Assembly: GCF_014648655.1 (NCBI RefSeq)
Contig: NZ_BMRN01000044.1
Span: 380 to 55,262 of the forward strand
From: Streptomyces atratus
GTDB taxonomy: Bacteria > Actinomycetota > Actinomycetes > Streptomycetales > Streptomycetaceae
Reading direction: 5' to 3'
Length of the DNA: 54,883 bases
Within the stretch, counting starts at the first letter, position 1; each line of letters opens with the position of its first letter. Positions 25,060 to 33,540 of this stretch are shown here, piece after piece. A model generated the notes under the pieces. That model saw nothing but the letters and a program-made list of their open reading frames with translations. It had not been told where the DNA came from and did no database searches. The position numbers and the translations under genes were made by a program.

Positions 25060-25671
25060 GTCGTCGGCCTGGCGCACCGAGGGCTGCGGTCGATCCTGCG
25101 GGGTCACATTGCCGATGTCGATCTGGCCGCAGGAGATGTCGTAGCGGCGGCCGTCGAGGGAGAGGGAACGGGTCAGGCCGGCCACGGCGTGTTTGGCCGC
25201 GGTGAAGGCGATCGAGTCAGGCCGTGGCGCCTGGGCGGAGGGAGCACCGTTGTTGATGATCCGGCCACCTCGCGGCGACTGCTGCTTCATCAACCGAAAC
25301 GCGGCCCGAGAGCACAGAAAGGTGCCGGTGGCGATGGAGTCCATGACCCGATGCCAGTCCTCGGTGCTCACGTCCTCGGTGGGGGTGTAGGGCATGGTGT
25401 CGGCGGCGTTGTTGAACAACAGGTCGAGCCGGCCGAACCGGTCCGCCACGCCGGCGAACAAGTCATCGACGGCTGCCGGGTCGGTGATGTCGGCGGAGAC
25501 CGCCACGGCGTGGCCTCGGTCCACATCGGGCGCGAGCCGGGCCGTCTCCTCCAGCGGGTCCTTGCGCCGGCCGGTGAGTACGACCGTCCAGCCGTCGGCC
25601 AGCAACCCCAGTGCGCAGGCCCGTCCGATACCGCTCCCCGCCCCCGTGACGACAGCCGTCTTCACAGCCAC
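24922..25671 (-). CDS. SDR-fold protein with a degenerate active site
   Basis: A 249-residue classical short-chain dehydrogenase/reductase by fold: TGAGSGIGR nucleotide loop (9-17), TGRR, ADITDPAAV, LLFNNAAD (85-91), and Lys160. But the catalytic tetrad is altered. The Tyr of YxxxK is Phe156 (IAFTAAK), the Ser 13 residues earlier is Ala143 (NNGAPS, where relatives have NNGSIS), and the Asn of the helix-4 NLxG motif is Ile113 (DSIATGTF). Only Lys160 remains. It may bind NAD(P) without normal catalysis, or act as a partner. I chose the GTG at 25671 because GGGAGAGG lies ten bases upstream. It is convergent with, and overlaps, the DUF6309-like gene and is divergent from the aminotransferase. Confidence 0.85.
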   Translation of the reverse strand: MAVKTAVVTGAGSGIGRACALGLLADGWTVVLTGRRKDPLEETARLAPDVDRGHAVAVSADITDPAAVDDLFAGVADRFGRLDLLFNNAADTMPYTPTEDVSTEDWHRVMDSIATGTFLCSRAAFRLMKQQSPRGGRIINNGAPSAQAPRPDSIAFTAAKHAVAGLTRSLSLDGRRYDISCGQIDIGNVTPQDRPQPSVRQADDSLRVEPTMDMQHVVDMVRTMAALPVGVNIQSVLIMPSSMPYIGRG

Positions 25672-25761
25672 GTTGTACACACCCTCTCCCTGTGAGCCCG
25701 CTTCCCGGCGAATGATTCTCGGAGCGTGTCCCACGGTGTCCTCATCCAAACAGGAGCAGCA

Positions 25762-27093
25762 ATGAATGGCGTTTTCCCGGCGCTGGGCGGTACGGACAGC
25801 AGCCGATCCTGGTTCGAGCGTGCGCAGCGATCCCTCGCCGGCGGCATCAGCTCTTCCTCCCGGCTGACCTCGACCGGACCGGACCCGTACCCGCTCTACA
25901 TGAGCAGCGGGTCGGGCGCCCGTATCCGCGACGTCGACGGCAATGAGTACATCGACTACCTCATCTCCTACGGCAGTGCCGTCCTGGGGCACGCCTCCCC
26001 TCTGCTCACCAACGCCCTGACCGAGGTCCTGCGCACCGGCACGATGTTCGGCACCTGCAACGTGCCGGAGGTCGAGCTGGCCGAGCTGATCTGCCGGATG
26101 GTGCCGTGTGCCGATCTCGTCCGGTTCGCCAATTCGGGCAGCGAAGCAGTGCAGGGAGCGGTGCGCGCGGCGCGCGGGTACACCGGGCGGTCAAAGATTC
26201 TGAAGTTCGAGGGGCATTACCACGGCTGGTCCGACACCCTGGCCATTTCCAACCGGCCGACCGCCGCCGAAGCCGGACCGTACGACACACCGCAGTCCGT
26301 ACCTCACTCGCCCGGCATCCCGCAGGGTGTCGTGCAGGACGTGGTGGTCTGCCCGTGGAACGATCCCGCCGCCCTGCGAGCCGTCCTCGACGCCCACCGC
26401 GACGTGGCGGCCGTCATATGTGAACCCATCGTGGCCAACAACGCCTGCACCATGCCCGACGCGGGCTTCCTGGACCTGCTGCGCGAGGAGTGCACCGCGC
26501 GGGGCATCGTACTGATCTTCGACGAGGTGTGCACCGGGTTCCGAACGGGCCCCGGCGGCGCTCAGGCACTTTTCGGGGTGGTACCGGACCTCGCGGTGTT
26601 CTCCAAAGCGCTGGGGGGCGGTCTGCCGATCGCCGCGTTCGCCGGCCGACACGAGGTGATGGAACCGCTGGCACGGGGAGAGGTCAAACACGGGGGCACC
26701 TACAACGCCTCACCATTGTGTGCCACTGCGGCCCTCGTGACACTCCGTGCGCTCCACGACCCCGCCGTCACCAAACGCATCGACGAGACCGGTCGCCGCG
26801 TGATGGAAGCAGTGCGACGCGCGGCCCATGACAGTGGCGTGCCCTGCGCGGTCCAAGGCGTCGGAGCAATGTTTCAAGTCGTGTTCTCCCCGGACGGTAC
26901 GCGCACCCGGCAGTACCGGGACCTGCTGCGGACCGATCGCGCCCGGTACGACACCTTCCGGCACGAGCTGCTCAAACGCGGTGTACACACCAACGCGTAC
27001 GCAATGGCGTGCTGGTTCGTGCCCGCCACCGTGACGGACGACGATCTCACGGCCACCTGTCAGGCCGTGGAAGAAGCCTTCAAAGCCCTGTGA
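25762..27093 (+). CDS. class III aminotransferase, glutamate-1-semialdehyde aminomutase-like
   Basis: A 443-residue PLP enzyme. It shows IRDVDGNEYIDYLISYGSAVLGHASP, VRFANSGSEAVQGAVRAARGYTGRSKILKFEGHYHGW, ICEPI, LIFDEVCTGFRTG and the PLP lysine motif FSKALGGGLPIAAF (Lys282), the order found in HemL-like members. A real HemL is normally a core gene in the tetrapyrrole cluster; here the accessory context suggests a specialised amino-transfer or aminomutase step instead. AGGAG precedes the ATG at 25762 by six bases. It is divergent from the SDR-like gene with a 90-bp shared promoter region. With the dioxygenase and its coupled partner it could form a short biosynthetic or modification route. Confidence 0.85.
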   Translation: MNGVFPALGGTDSSRSWFERAQRSLAGGISSSSRLTSTGPDPYPLYMSSGSGARIRDVDGNEYIDYLISYGSAVLGHASPLLTNALTEVLRTGTMFGTCNVPEVELAELICRMVPCADLVRFANSGSEAVQGAVRAARGYTGRSKILKFEGHYHGWSDTLAISNRPTAAEAGPYDTPQSVPHSPGIPQGVVQDVVVCPWNDPAALRAVLDAHRDVAAVICEPIVANNACTMPDAGFLDLLREECTARGIVLIFDEVCTGFRTGPGGAQALFGVVPDLAVFSKALGGGLPIAAFAGRHEVMEPLARGEVKHGGTYNASPLCATAALVTLRALHDPAVTKRIDETGRRVMEAVRRAAHDSGVPCAVQGVGAMFQVVFSPDGTRTRQYRDLLRTDRARYDTFRHELLKRGVHTNAYAMACWFVPATVTDDDLTATCQAVEEAFKAL

Positions 27094-27431
27094 TCGCGTC
27101 GCTGCGCGCATCCGTGATCACCACGGCGGCGGCAGCCCGGTGCGATCCCGCGAGCCGTTCCGCGCGGCCCAAGGTCCGCTTCCGCTGCCCTTCGCGCTCG
27201 CGGCCGTGATCGGCTGCTGGCTGCCGATCTTCGCCGTGCGGGAGTGGAAGGAGCGGCTCGCACGAGCGTCCCGCACGAACGGCCCGCACCGGCGGTCTCC
27301 GCCGACGCCGTCCCTGACCGGATCGGGCTCCGGATCGGGCGCGCGACCGAGTGCCGCAGCGGGTGCGCGGGGACCTGGCTGCGATGCGCCCGGCATACGC
27401 CCCGCCGCACGCTCGTACAATCGAGCCCACC
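27094..27431 (+). other. 338-bp gap with a possible gene remnant and the desulfurase promoter
   Basis: No complete gene. Between about 27170 and 27265 one frame has strongly GC-biased third positions and encodes PFALAAVIGCWLPIFAVREW, a hydrophobic stretch followed by KERL, which could be the remnant of a small membrane protein. It has no credible start or end; the same frame loses codon bias after about 27270 and runs into the next gene out of frame. Confidence 0.3.
27416..27421 (+). promoter_or_regulatory. -10 element TACAAT of the cysteine desulfurase gene
   Basis: TACAAT ends ten bases before the ATG at 27432, which has no Shine-Dalgarno sequence. A start of transcription six to nine bases downstream would give a nearly leaderless mRNA, common in actinobacteria. 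No good -35 is visible. Confidence 0.5.
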
Positions 27432-28601
27432 ATGGCTTACCTCGACCACGCCGCGACCACCCCGATGCTTCCGGAGGCGATCGCGGCGATGACCGCCCAG
27501 CTCGCCGTCACCGGTAACGCGTCCTCACTGCACGCCGCCGGGCGGCTGGCCCGCCGTACCGTCGAGGAGTCGAGGGAGACCCTCGCCGATGCCCTCGGCG
27601 CACGCCCCAGCGAGGTGGTCTTCACCTCCGGAGGTACCGAGGCCGACAACCTCGCGGTGAAGGGTCTGTACTGGGCCCGCCGCGCCGCCGATCCCCGCCG
27701 CACCCGGGTGCTGGCCAGCCCCGTCGAGCACCACGCGGTGCTGGACGCCGTCGACTGGCTCGCCGAGCACGAGGGCGCGAACGTCGAATACCTACCCGTC
27801 GATCCGTACGGACGCGTCCACCCGGATGCACTGCGCGAGGCGATCCTCCGTAACCCCGACGATGTCGCGCTGGTCACCGTGATGTGGGCCAACAACGAGA
27901 TCGGCACGATCATGCCGGTACGTGAACTGGCCGACGTGGCCCGTGAGTTCGACGTGCCGATGCACGCCGACGCGGTGCAGGCGTTCGGGCAGCTGGGAGT
28001 CGACTTCGCCCGGTCCGGTCTTGCCGCGATGACGGTCAGCGCGCACAAGATCGGCGGCCCGTTCGGCATCGGCGCGCTGCTGCTCGGCCGCGAGTACACC
28101 CCCGTACCCGTGCTCCACGGCGGCGGCCAGGAGCGGCACGTCCGCTCGGGCACCCTCGATGTGCCCGCCATCGCCGCCTTCGCCGTCGCGGGGCGGCTGG
28201 CCGCCGACGGGCGCGAGGAGTTCGCCCACGAGATCGGCGGACTCCGCGACGACCTGGTCGCGGCCGTGCTGGCAGCCGTCCCCGACGCCGTCCTCGGCGG
28301 CGACCCGGCGCCGGGCGGCCGGCTCCCCGCCAACGCCCACTTCACCTTCCCCGGCTGCGAGGGCGACTCCCTGCTCCTGCTGCTGGACGCCCAGGGCATC
28401 GAATGCTCCACCGGCTCCGCGTGCACCGCGGGGATCGCCCAGCCGAGCCACGTCCTGCTGGCCACCGGCACCGACCCGGACCTGGCCCGCGGCACCCTGC
28501 GCTTCTCGCTCGGCCACACGTCCACCAAGCAGGACATCGACGAGGTGGCCCGCGCCATCGGCCCGGCGGTGGAACGGGCACGGACGGCGGGCCTCAGCTG
28601 A
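27432..28601 (+). CDS. cysteine desulfurase (NifS/IscS family)
   Basis: Releases sulfur from L-cysteine as a protein persulfide, leaving alanine. The 389-residue protein has YLDHAATTPMLPEA at the start, TSGGTEADNLAVKG, the PLP lysine in MTVSAHKIGGPFGIG (Lys206), RSGTLDVPAI, and the mobile loop ECSTGSACTAG with the catalytic Cys331. The long SSGSACTAG-type loop marks the class I (IscS/NifS) type. Start choice: the ATG at 27432 directly begins the conserved YLDHAATT motif; an earlier frame start at 27351 adds an unlikely leader. It lies 0.8 kb before mnmA on the same strand, with a minus-strand amidase between, and most likely feeds sulfur to MnmA. A 99-bp piece (28181-28279) is duplicated at 21995-22093. 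Confidence 0.95.
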   Translation: MAYLDHAATTPMLPEAIAAMTAQLAVTGNASSLHAAGRLARRTVEESRETLADALGARPSEVVFTSGGTEADNLAVKGLYWARRAADPRRTRVLASPVEHHAVLDAVDWLAEHEGANVEYLPVDPYGRVHPDALREAILRNPDDVALVTVMWANNEIGTIMPVRELADVAREFDVPMHADAVQAFGQLGVDFARSGLAAMTVSAHKIGGPFGIGALLLGREYTPVPVLHGGGQERHVRSGTLDVPAIAAFAVAGRLAADGREEFAHEIGGLRDDLVAAVLAAVPDAVLGGDPAPGGRLPANAHFTFPGCEGDSLLLLLDAQGIECSTGSACTAGIAQPSHVLLATGTDPDLARGTLRFSLGHTSTKQDIDEVARAIGPAVERARTAGLS

Positions 28602-28606
28602 AATCG

Positions 28607-28631
28607 GGCCCGTCCGGCGATCGGGCGGGCC
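28607..28631. terminator. bidirectional terminator between desulfurase and amidase genes
   Basis: A 10-bp stem (28607-28616 with 28622-28631, one G-U pair, five-base loop) fills the 36-bp space between two convergent stop codons. Confidence 0.65.
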
Positions 28632-28637
28632 TCGTGG

Positions 28638-29318
28638 TCACCGCGTCCCCGCCGCCCTGACCAGCTTCAGATACCGGTCCCAGTCCCAGTGCTTCCCCGG
28701 ATCGGTGTGGTCGGTGCCCGGCACCTCCACATGCCCGATGATGTGCTCGCGGTCCACCGGCATCCCGTACCGCCCGCAGATCGCCGCCGTCAGCCGCGCC
28801 GACGCCCCGTACATCGCCGCCGTGAAGTCCTGCGGACGGTCCACGAACCCCTCGTGCTCTATGCCGACACTGCGCTCGTTGTACGACCTGTTCCCCGCGT
28901 GGAACGCCACATCCAGCTCGCGGATCATCTGCGTCACATGGCCGTCCTTGCGCACCACGTAGTGCGCCGCCGCCCCGTGTCCCGGGTCCTGGAAGACCTT
29001 CACCGCGCTTTGGTAGCTGCCCTGGGTGACATGGATGACGACCCGGTCGATGGTGTAGTCGTCGGGGCGGTCGGCCTTCCGCCAGTTCGCCGACGAGGCC
29101 GATATCCACTGGGCCCGCGCGTAATCCACCGCGCCGGGCTTGCGGGGCTTGTCCACCCCGGGCAGCCGCCACCAGGCATGCTCCAGCTGCTCCCGCGCCA
29201 GCGCGGCCGTACCCGCGGCCGTGACGGCAGCGCCGATCAGCAGCCCGCGCCGGCTGATGCGGTGCCCGGACTTCGCGCCCCCGGAGCTCTTGGCGCCCGG
29301 CGTCCCCTTGGTCCCCAT
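28638..29318 (-). CDS. Tat-exported N-acetylmuramoyl-L-alanine amidase (Amidase_2)
   Basis: A 226-residue wall hydrolase that would cut the amide bond between N-acetylmuramic acid and L-alanine. The N-terminus has a twin-arginine signal (SRRGLLIGAAVTAAGTAALA). The catalytic domain has the zinc ligand His in VVIHVTQGS, AHYVVRKDGHVTQMI, GIEHEGF, and the closing HIIGHVEVPGTDHTDPGKHWDW with the second His and the Asp. The ATG at 29318 is preceded only by a weak GGAT. Convergent with the desulfurase gene and divergent from mnmA, an arrangement I remember from other streptomycetes. It should act outside the membrane on peptidoglycan, perhaps in sporulation or growth. Confidence 0.9.
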   Translation of the reverse strand: MGTKGTPGAKSSGGAKSGHRISRRGLLIGAAVTAAGTAALAREQLEHAWWRLPGVDKPRKPGAVDYARAQWISASSANWRKADRPDDYTIDRVVIHVTQGSYQSAVKVFQDPGHGAAAHYVVRKDGHVTQMIRELDVAFHAGNRSYNERSVGIEHEGFVDRPQDFTAAMYGASARLTAAICGRYGMPVDREHIIGHVEVPGTDHTDPGKHWDWDRYLKLVRAAGTR

Positions 29319-29379
29319 GTGATCCACAACGCATATCCGTGAGCGTTCGGTTCCCGGCGCCCCGTACTCTGGTGGAGCT

Positions 29380-30513
29380 ATGACTGAGACTTCCCAGCGC
29401 CCCCTCCGTGTGCTCGCCGCCATGTCCGGCGGTGTCGACTCCGCCGTCGCCGCGGCCCGTGCCGCCGAGGCGGGCCACGACGTGACCGGTGTGCACCTCG
29501 CCCTCTCCGCGAACCCGCAGTCCTTCCGTACCGGAGCGCGCGGCTGTTGCACGATCGAGGACTCCCGCGACGCGCGCCGCGCCGCGGATGTCATCGGCAT
29601 CCCGTTCTACGTCTGGGACCTGGCGGAACGCTTCCGTGAGGACGTCGTGGACGACTTCATCGCCGAGTACGAGGCCGGGCGCACCCCCAACCCGTGTCTG
29701 CGCTGCAACGAGAAGATCAAGTTCGCCGCGCTGCTCGACAAGGCCCTCGCCCTCGGCTTCGACGCCGTGTGCACCGGCCACTACGCCACCGTCGTACTGA
29801 ACGAGGACGGCAGCCGCGAGCTGCACCGCGCCTCCGACATGGCCAAGGACCAGTCGTACGTCCTCGGCGTCCTGGACGAGAAGCAGCTCGCCCACGCGAT
29901 GTTCCCGCTCGGTGACACCCTCACCACCAAGGACGAGATCCGTGCCGAGGCCGAGCGCCGGGGCCTCGCCGTCGCCAAGAAGCCCGACAGCCACGACATC
30001 TGCTTCATCGCCGACGGCGACACCCAGGGCTTCCTGGCGAGCCGGCTCGGCACGGCCGAGGGCGACATCGTCGACGAGTCGGGTACGAAGGTCGGCACCC
30101 ACGAGGGCGCCTTCGGCTTCACCATCGGCCAGCGCAAGGGCCTGCGCATCGGCCACCCCGCCCCCGACGGCAAGCCGCGCTACGTCCTGGACATCTCCCC
30201 GGTCAACAACACGGTGACGGTCGGCCCGGTCGAGTCCCTCGACGTCACCGCCCTCACCGCCATCAGGCCCCGCTGGTGCGGCAACGCCCCGGCCGGCCCC
30301 GGCACGTACACCGCCCAGCTCCGCGCCCACGGCGGCGAGACCGAGGTGACGGCGGAACTGGTCGACGGGACGCTGAACGTCTCGTTCACCGAGCCGGTAC
30401 GGGGCGTGGCCCCCGGCCAGGCGGTCGTGCTGTACGACGGCACCCGGGTGGTCGGCTCGGCGACGATCGCGACGACGGTACGGCGCTCCGAGGCCGGGGC
30501 AGCGGCCGGCTGA
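29380..30513 (+). CDS. mnmA: tRNA-specific 2-thiouridylase
   Basis: Thiolates uridine 34 in the anticodons of Lys, Glu and Gln tRNAs with ATP and a sulfur donor. The 377-residue protein has the PP-loop SGGVDS (16-21), the first active cysteine in TPNPCLRCNEKIKF, the second in DSHDICFIADGDTQGFL, TIGQRKGLRIG, and the C-terminal beta-barrel. CGTACTCT about 12 bases before the ATG contains a plausible -10 (TACTCT), so the mRNA may have a very short leader carrying GGTGGAG. The upstream cysteine desulfurase is the probable sulfur source. A strong hairpin follows the stop. Confidence 0.97.
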   Translation: MTETSQRPLRVLAAMSGGVDSAVAAARAAEAGHDVTGVHLALSANPQSFRTGARGCCTIEDSRDARRAADVIGIPFYVWDLAERFREDVVDDFIAEYEAGRTPNPCLRCNEKIKFAALLDKALALGFDAVCTGHYATVVLNEDGSRELHRASDMAKDQSYVLGVLDEKQLAHAMFPLGDTLTTKDEIRAEAERRGLAVAKKPDSHDICFIADGDTQGFLASRLGTAEGDIVDESGTKVGTHEGAFGFTIGQRKGLRIGHPAPDGKPRYVLDISPVNNTVTVGPVESLDVTALTAIRPRWCGNAPAGPGTYTAQLRAHGGETEVTAELVDGTLNVSFTEPVRGVAPGQAVVLYDGTRVVGSATIATTVRRSEAGAAAG

Positions 30514-30553
30514 CCGGGCCGGCACCGGCCTCGCGGCCGTCGAGCCGACGCAC

Positions 30554-30591
30554 GAGGGGGCGGGACCCCGCCAGGAGGTCCCGCCCCCCTC
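30554..30591. terminator. terminator between mnmA and the secreted peptidase gene
   Basis: A GC-rich stem of about 14 bp (30554-30567 with 30577-30591, one bulged C, nine-base loop) lies between the convergent stop codons of mnmA and the gene at 30630. Confidence 0.75.
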
Positions 30592-30629
30592 GTCAATGGG
30601 TCATGCGTCAGTGGGCGATGCGGCCGGGC

Positions 30630-32270
30630 TCAGAAACGGTCCGGGGCGCGCTCCGGAAACGGAGACCCGGGGAGCACGTCCCGCTTCTGGTTCTTCCGTG
30701 CCTCCGCGTTCGAGTCGGCCGTCGCCTTGCAGGTCACGTCCTTCGCCGGGAGCTTGCCGGTGAGCAGGTAGCCGGCGACCGTACCGTCCGTGCACGCGTT
30801 GCCGTTCGGGTAGACGCCATGGCCCTCGCCGCCGAGGACGGTGAGCATTTTCGAGCCCTTCAGGTCGGCGTGCAGGGCCTGACCGCTGGGCAGCGGGGTC
30901 TGCGAGTCCCACTCGTTCTGGACGACCAGGGAGCCGGCCCTGTTGTTCACCTTGGTCGCCGGTTCCACGGACTTGTCCCAGAAGGCACAGGGCTTGATGC
31001 TGGACGCGAAGTCACCGTAGAGCGGGTAGCGGCCCATGTCCTTGATGGCGTCGTGCCGGTAGCTCTCAGGATCGCGGGACCACGCGCCCGAGTTGTCGCC
31101 GCACACCACGGCCCAGAAGCTCGCCGTCATGTTGTCGGACGGCGCCTCGGAGGTATTGGCGGCGCCTGAAGTCCTGGTCCCGTGGGATCCGGTGAACGCC
31201 GCGAGCTTCTTCGCGGAGGCGGGCTCGCCGACCGCGGCCTTCTTCAGTTCCACGAACCCCTCGGTGGCGTACTCCGGGCTGAAGACGGCCCCGCGCATAC
31301 CGCTTCGGATGTCATCACCGTTGATCAGCTGCCCGTCCAGCTCGATGGGCTTCTCGTCGGCCTGCGCGACCAGGTCCCAGAAGGTCCGGTCGACCTGCTT
31401 CGGGGTGTCACCTAGGCCGTACTTCTCCGAACGCTCGGAGGCCCACTCGGTCCACCGGTCGAACGCGGGCTCGGCGCCCTCCGCCCACCACTGGATCATC
31501 CCTCGCCAGGCGCGCGCCGGATCGACCGCGCTGTCCAGCACGAACCGGTCGGCCCGGCCCGGGAAGAGCTGGGTGTAGACGGCGCCCAGGTAGGTGCCGT
31601 ACGAGTAACCCACGTACGAGATCTTCTTCTCACCGAGGATCGCCCGGAGCAGATCCATGTCGCGCGCGGTGTTGCGCGTGGTGATGTGCGGGAGCGTGTC
31701 GCCCGCTTTCTCCTTGCACTTGTTCGCGACTTCGCGTGCCCAGGTGACGTCCTTGTCGAACGTCGCCTCCTTGTACGGCCGCAGCCAGTTCTCCTCCTCC
31801 GGCTCCAGATCGCAGGAAACCGGGCTGCTCTGTCCCACACCGCGCGGGTCGAAGCCGATGAGGTCGTACTTCTGCTGTGCGGCCTTGGGGAGCGTCTCCT
31901 GCATCCCCAGCGGCATGTAGAGCCCCTGTCCCCCCGGGCCGCCGGGGTTGGAGAACAGGACACCGTGCCGCTTTTTGGGCGCGGTGCTCTTGATCCGGGA
32001 TATGGCTAAGTCGATCCGCTTGCCCCCGGGAACCCGGTAGTCCAGCGGGACCTTGATCGTGGCGCACTCAAACTCCGCCGGAGAGTCGGCTTCGCACCGC
32101 TTCCACTGCGGCTTCTGCTTCACATATGGGTCCAGCGCGCCCTTGGCGGCGGACGAGACGTTCGACGGGGTGGTGGCCGGGGCGGCGGTGGCCGTCGAGG
32201 TGGCGAGCGTGGGAGCCAGCATGGCCGTGACACTCACGGCCAACAGGGGCGCGAGGCGTCCTCTGCGCAC
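30630..32270 (-). CDS. secreted alpha/beta-hydrolase, tripeptidyl aminopeptidase type, with a TTA codon
   Basis: A 546-residue exported serine peptidase of the Streptomyces tripeptidyl aminopeptidase (Tap/SlpD/SlpE) type. The signal peptide is RRGRLAPLLAVSVTAMLAP...TATAAPA. Then come ATIKVPLDYRVPGGKRIDLAI, the oxyanion region LFSNPGGPGGQG, FDPRGVGQSSPVSC, the nucleophile elbow GYSYGTYLG, the Asp in QNEWDSQTP and the His in GGEGHGVYPNG, plus a C-terminal TAP-like domain with paired cysteines. It would release N-terminal tripeptides from extracellular proteins. Codon 88 (32009-32007) is TTA, so it should be bldA-dependent and linked to aerial growth, as extracellular peptidases often are. The peptide importer earlier in the window could take up its products. 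Confidence 0.92.
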   Translation of the reverse strand: MRRGRLAPLLAVSVTAMLAPTLATSTATAAPATTPSNVSSAAKGALDPYVKQKPQWKRCEADSPAEFECATIKVPLDYRVPGGKRIDLAISRIKSTAPKKRHGVLFSNPGGPGGQGLYMPLGMQETLPKAAQQKYDLIGFDPRGVGQSSPVSCDLEPEEENWLRPYKEATFDKDVTWAREVANKCKEKAGDTLPHITTRNTARDMDLLRAILGEKKISYVGYSYGTYLGAVYTQLFPGRADRFVLDSAVDPARAWRGMIQWWAEGAEPAFDRWTEWASERSEKYGLGDTPKQVDRTFWDLVAQADEKPIELDGQLINGDDIRSGMRGAVFSPEYATEGFVELKKAAVGEPASAKKLAAFTGSHGTRTSGAANTSEAPSDNMTASFWAVVCGDNSGAWSRDPESYRHDAIKDMGRYPLYGDFASSIKPCAFWDKSVEPATKVNNRAGSLVVQNEWDSQTPLPSGQALHADLKGSKMLTVLGGEGHGVYPNGNACTDGTVAGYLLTGKLPAKDVTCKATADSNAEARKNQKRDVLPGSPFPERAPDRF

Positions 32271-32481
32271 GATATCGATCCTTCCGGTCGCATGTTCGGA
32301 CAGGAGAGATCTTTCAGGAACCCGTCACGGATGCGGATCCCCCGCGGGGCCGCACCTCCCCTCCACCCTGGGGATGAAACAACAGCCTTAGGTAGTACCC
32401 GAGTTGTAGGGGGACGGAATGCCCTGGGCGACGGGCGGTACCCGCCCCAGCGACGGGACTGACAGGAGACGGTGCCCTACC

Positions 32482-32685
32482 TCAGGCAAGCGCGGACTTG
32501 CCAGCCTTCACTCCGAGCACAAGGGCGCGTAGCGCTGCCCGGTTCGTCGATATGACAGCGGCCGGGCTCTCGCTCTCGCGGAGGGCGATGCGGTCCGCGT
32601 TACCGGCGGCAATCTCAACGCAGTTGTTGCCGGAGGCCTCGGAGAACGAGGACTTGAGCCAGTTGAGTTCGGGCAAGGCCGACAC
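32482..32685 (-). CDS. DUF397-family small regulatory protein (BldB/WhiJ-associated type)
   Basis: A 67-residue protein with the DUF397 core LNWLKSSFSEASGNNCVEIA, then RIALRESESPAAVISTNRAALRALVLGVKAG. Family members sit beside Scr1/WhiJ-like repressors and are thought to antagonise or modulate them by direct contact. The GTG at 32685 is three bases after the stop of the upstream repressor gene, so translation is probably coupled; no separate strong ribosome-binding site is visible. It forms the second gene of a WhiJ-like cluster. Confidence 0.9.
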   Translation of the reverse strand: MSALPELNWLKSSFSEASGNNCVEIAAGNADRIALRESESPAAVISTNRAALRALVLGVKAGKSALA

Positions 32686-32688
32686 CTC

Positions 32689-33540
32689 TTACAGGTCATT
32701 TGCGATGGTCAGGATGACGTCCTGCGACTGCGTCGGATTCAACGCCACCTGTTCGACCGCGTCCAGCCGCCTACGGAAGTTGGTCAGTTGTGTCGGTGAG
32801 TCGAAGTAGACAGCGCCGATGGGGGAGTCCACCTGCACTGTGTCCAGGTGGTGGCTGTGGGCTGCTGCGTACAACACCGAGTCTCCCGCCATGGGGAATC
32901 CGCCGATCGAGAACGGGATCACGAGAAGTGTCACGTTGTCGCGCTCACTCTCTTTCAGCAAGTGTTTGAGCTGCGCCTTGGCCACGTGGCGGCCACCCAC
33001 TTGCATCCGTAGCGCTGATTCGTGGATGAGTCCCTTGTACGGAATGACGGGCGTGTTCGTGAGTACCTGGTGGCGGGCCAGACGCTGGGCGATACGCAGC
33101 TCGATCTCCAAGCGGGGAAGCGCCGGGATGAAGAGATCGAAGAGAGCCCGCGCGTGGTCTTCGGTTTGGAACATGCCAGGAAGATGCGCGGTCTGGAGTG
33201 TCCGGAGACTCGATGCGTGGTGTTCGAGTTCGGACACTTCGAGGAAGTCCGGCGGGATCTTGCCCCGGTACTCGTCCCACCATCCTGCCTTCCGGCCACC
33301 CGTCATCGTGGCAAGAGCGTCGACCAGTGTGGGATCTACGCATTCGTAGATGCTGGCCAGTCGGCGAAGACGCTCCTCGCTGATGCCGAAGCGACCGGCC
33401 TCCATGTTCGAAATGGTCGTGCGATCGGTACCCAACAGCTCTGCAGCCTTCGGGGCCGACATGCCTGTTGCTTCGCGTAGCCGCCGAAGCTCTGTACCGA
33501 AACGGCGTTGACGAACTGTTGGTGCCTGCCGTGGTGCCAT
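32689..33540 (-). CDS. XRE-family transcriptional regulator with C-terminal DUF5753 (Scr1/WhiJ-like)
   Basis: A 283-residue cytosolic DNA-binding protein. Residues 12-68 form an XRE helix-turn-helix (RRFGTELRRLREATGMSAPKAAELLGTDRTTISNMEAGRFGISEERLRRLASIY); from about 95 onward is the DUF5753 sensor region (SSLRTLQTAHLPGMFQTEDHARALF, RLEIELRIAQRLARHQVL, ALRMQVGG, VTLLVIPFSIGGFPMAGDSVLY). Such proteins repress development genes in streptomycetes, usually paired with a DUF397 protein. The ATG at 33540 has GAGGAGAG six bases upstream. Divergent from the anti-sigma-like kinase gene at 33820. Confidence 0.93.
   Translation of the reverse strand: MAPRQAPTVRQRRFGTELRRLREATGMSAPKAAELLGTDRTTISNMEAGRFGISEERLRRLASIYECVDPTLVDALATMTGGRKAGWWDEYRGKIPPDFLEVSELEHHASSLRTLQTAHLPGMFQTEDHARALFDLFIPALPRLEIELRIAQRLARHQVLTNTPVIPYKGLIHESALRMQVGGRHVAKAQLKHLLKESERDNVTLLVIPFSIGGFPMAGDSVLYAAAHSHHLDTVQVDSPIGAVYFDSPTQLTNFRRRLDAVEQVALNPTQSQDVILTIANDL

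Noticed and set aside
25762..27093. Calling the aminotransferase hemL
   Set aside because: It resembles HemL, but the context is accessory and not tetrapyrrole synthesis, so only the family is given.
27140..27517. Frame with a hydrophobic stretch before the desulfurase gene
   Set aside because: Loses codon bias after about 27270 and overlaps the desulfurase start out of frame; kept only as a possible remnant.
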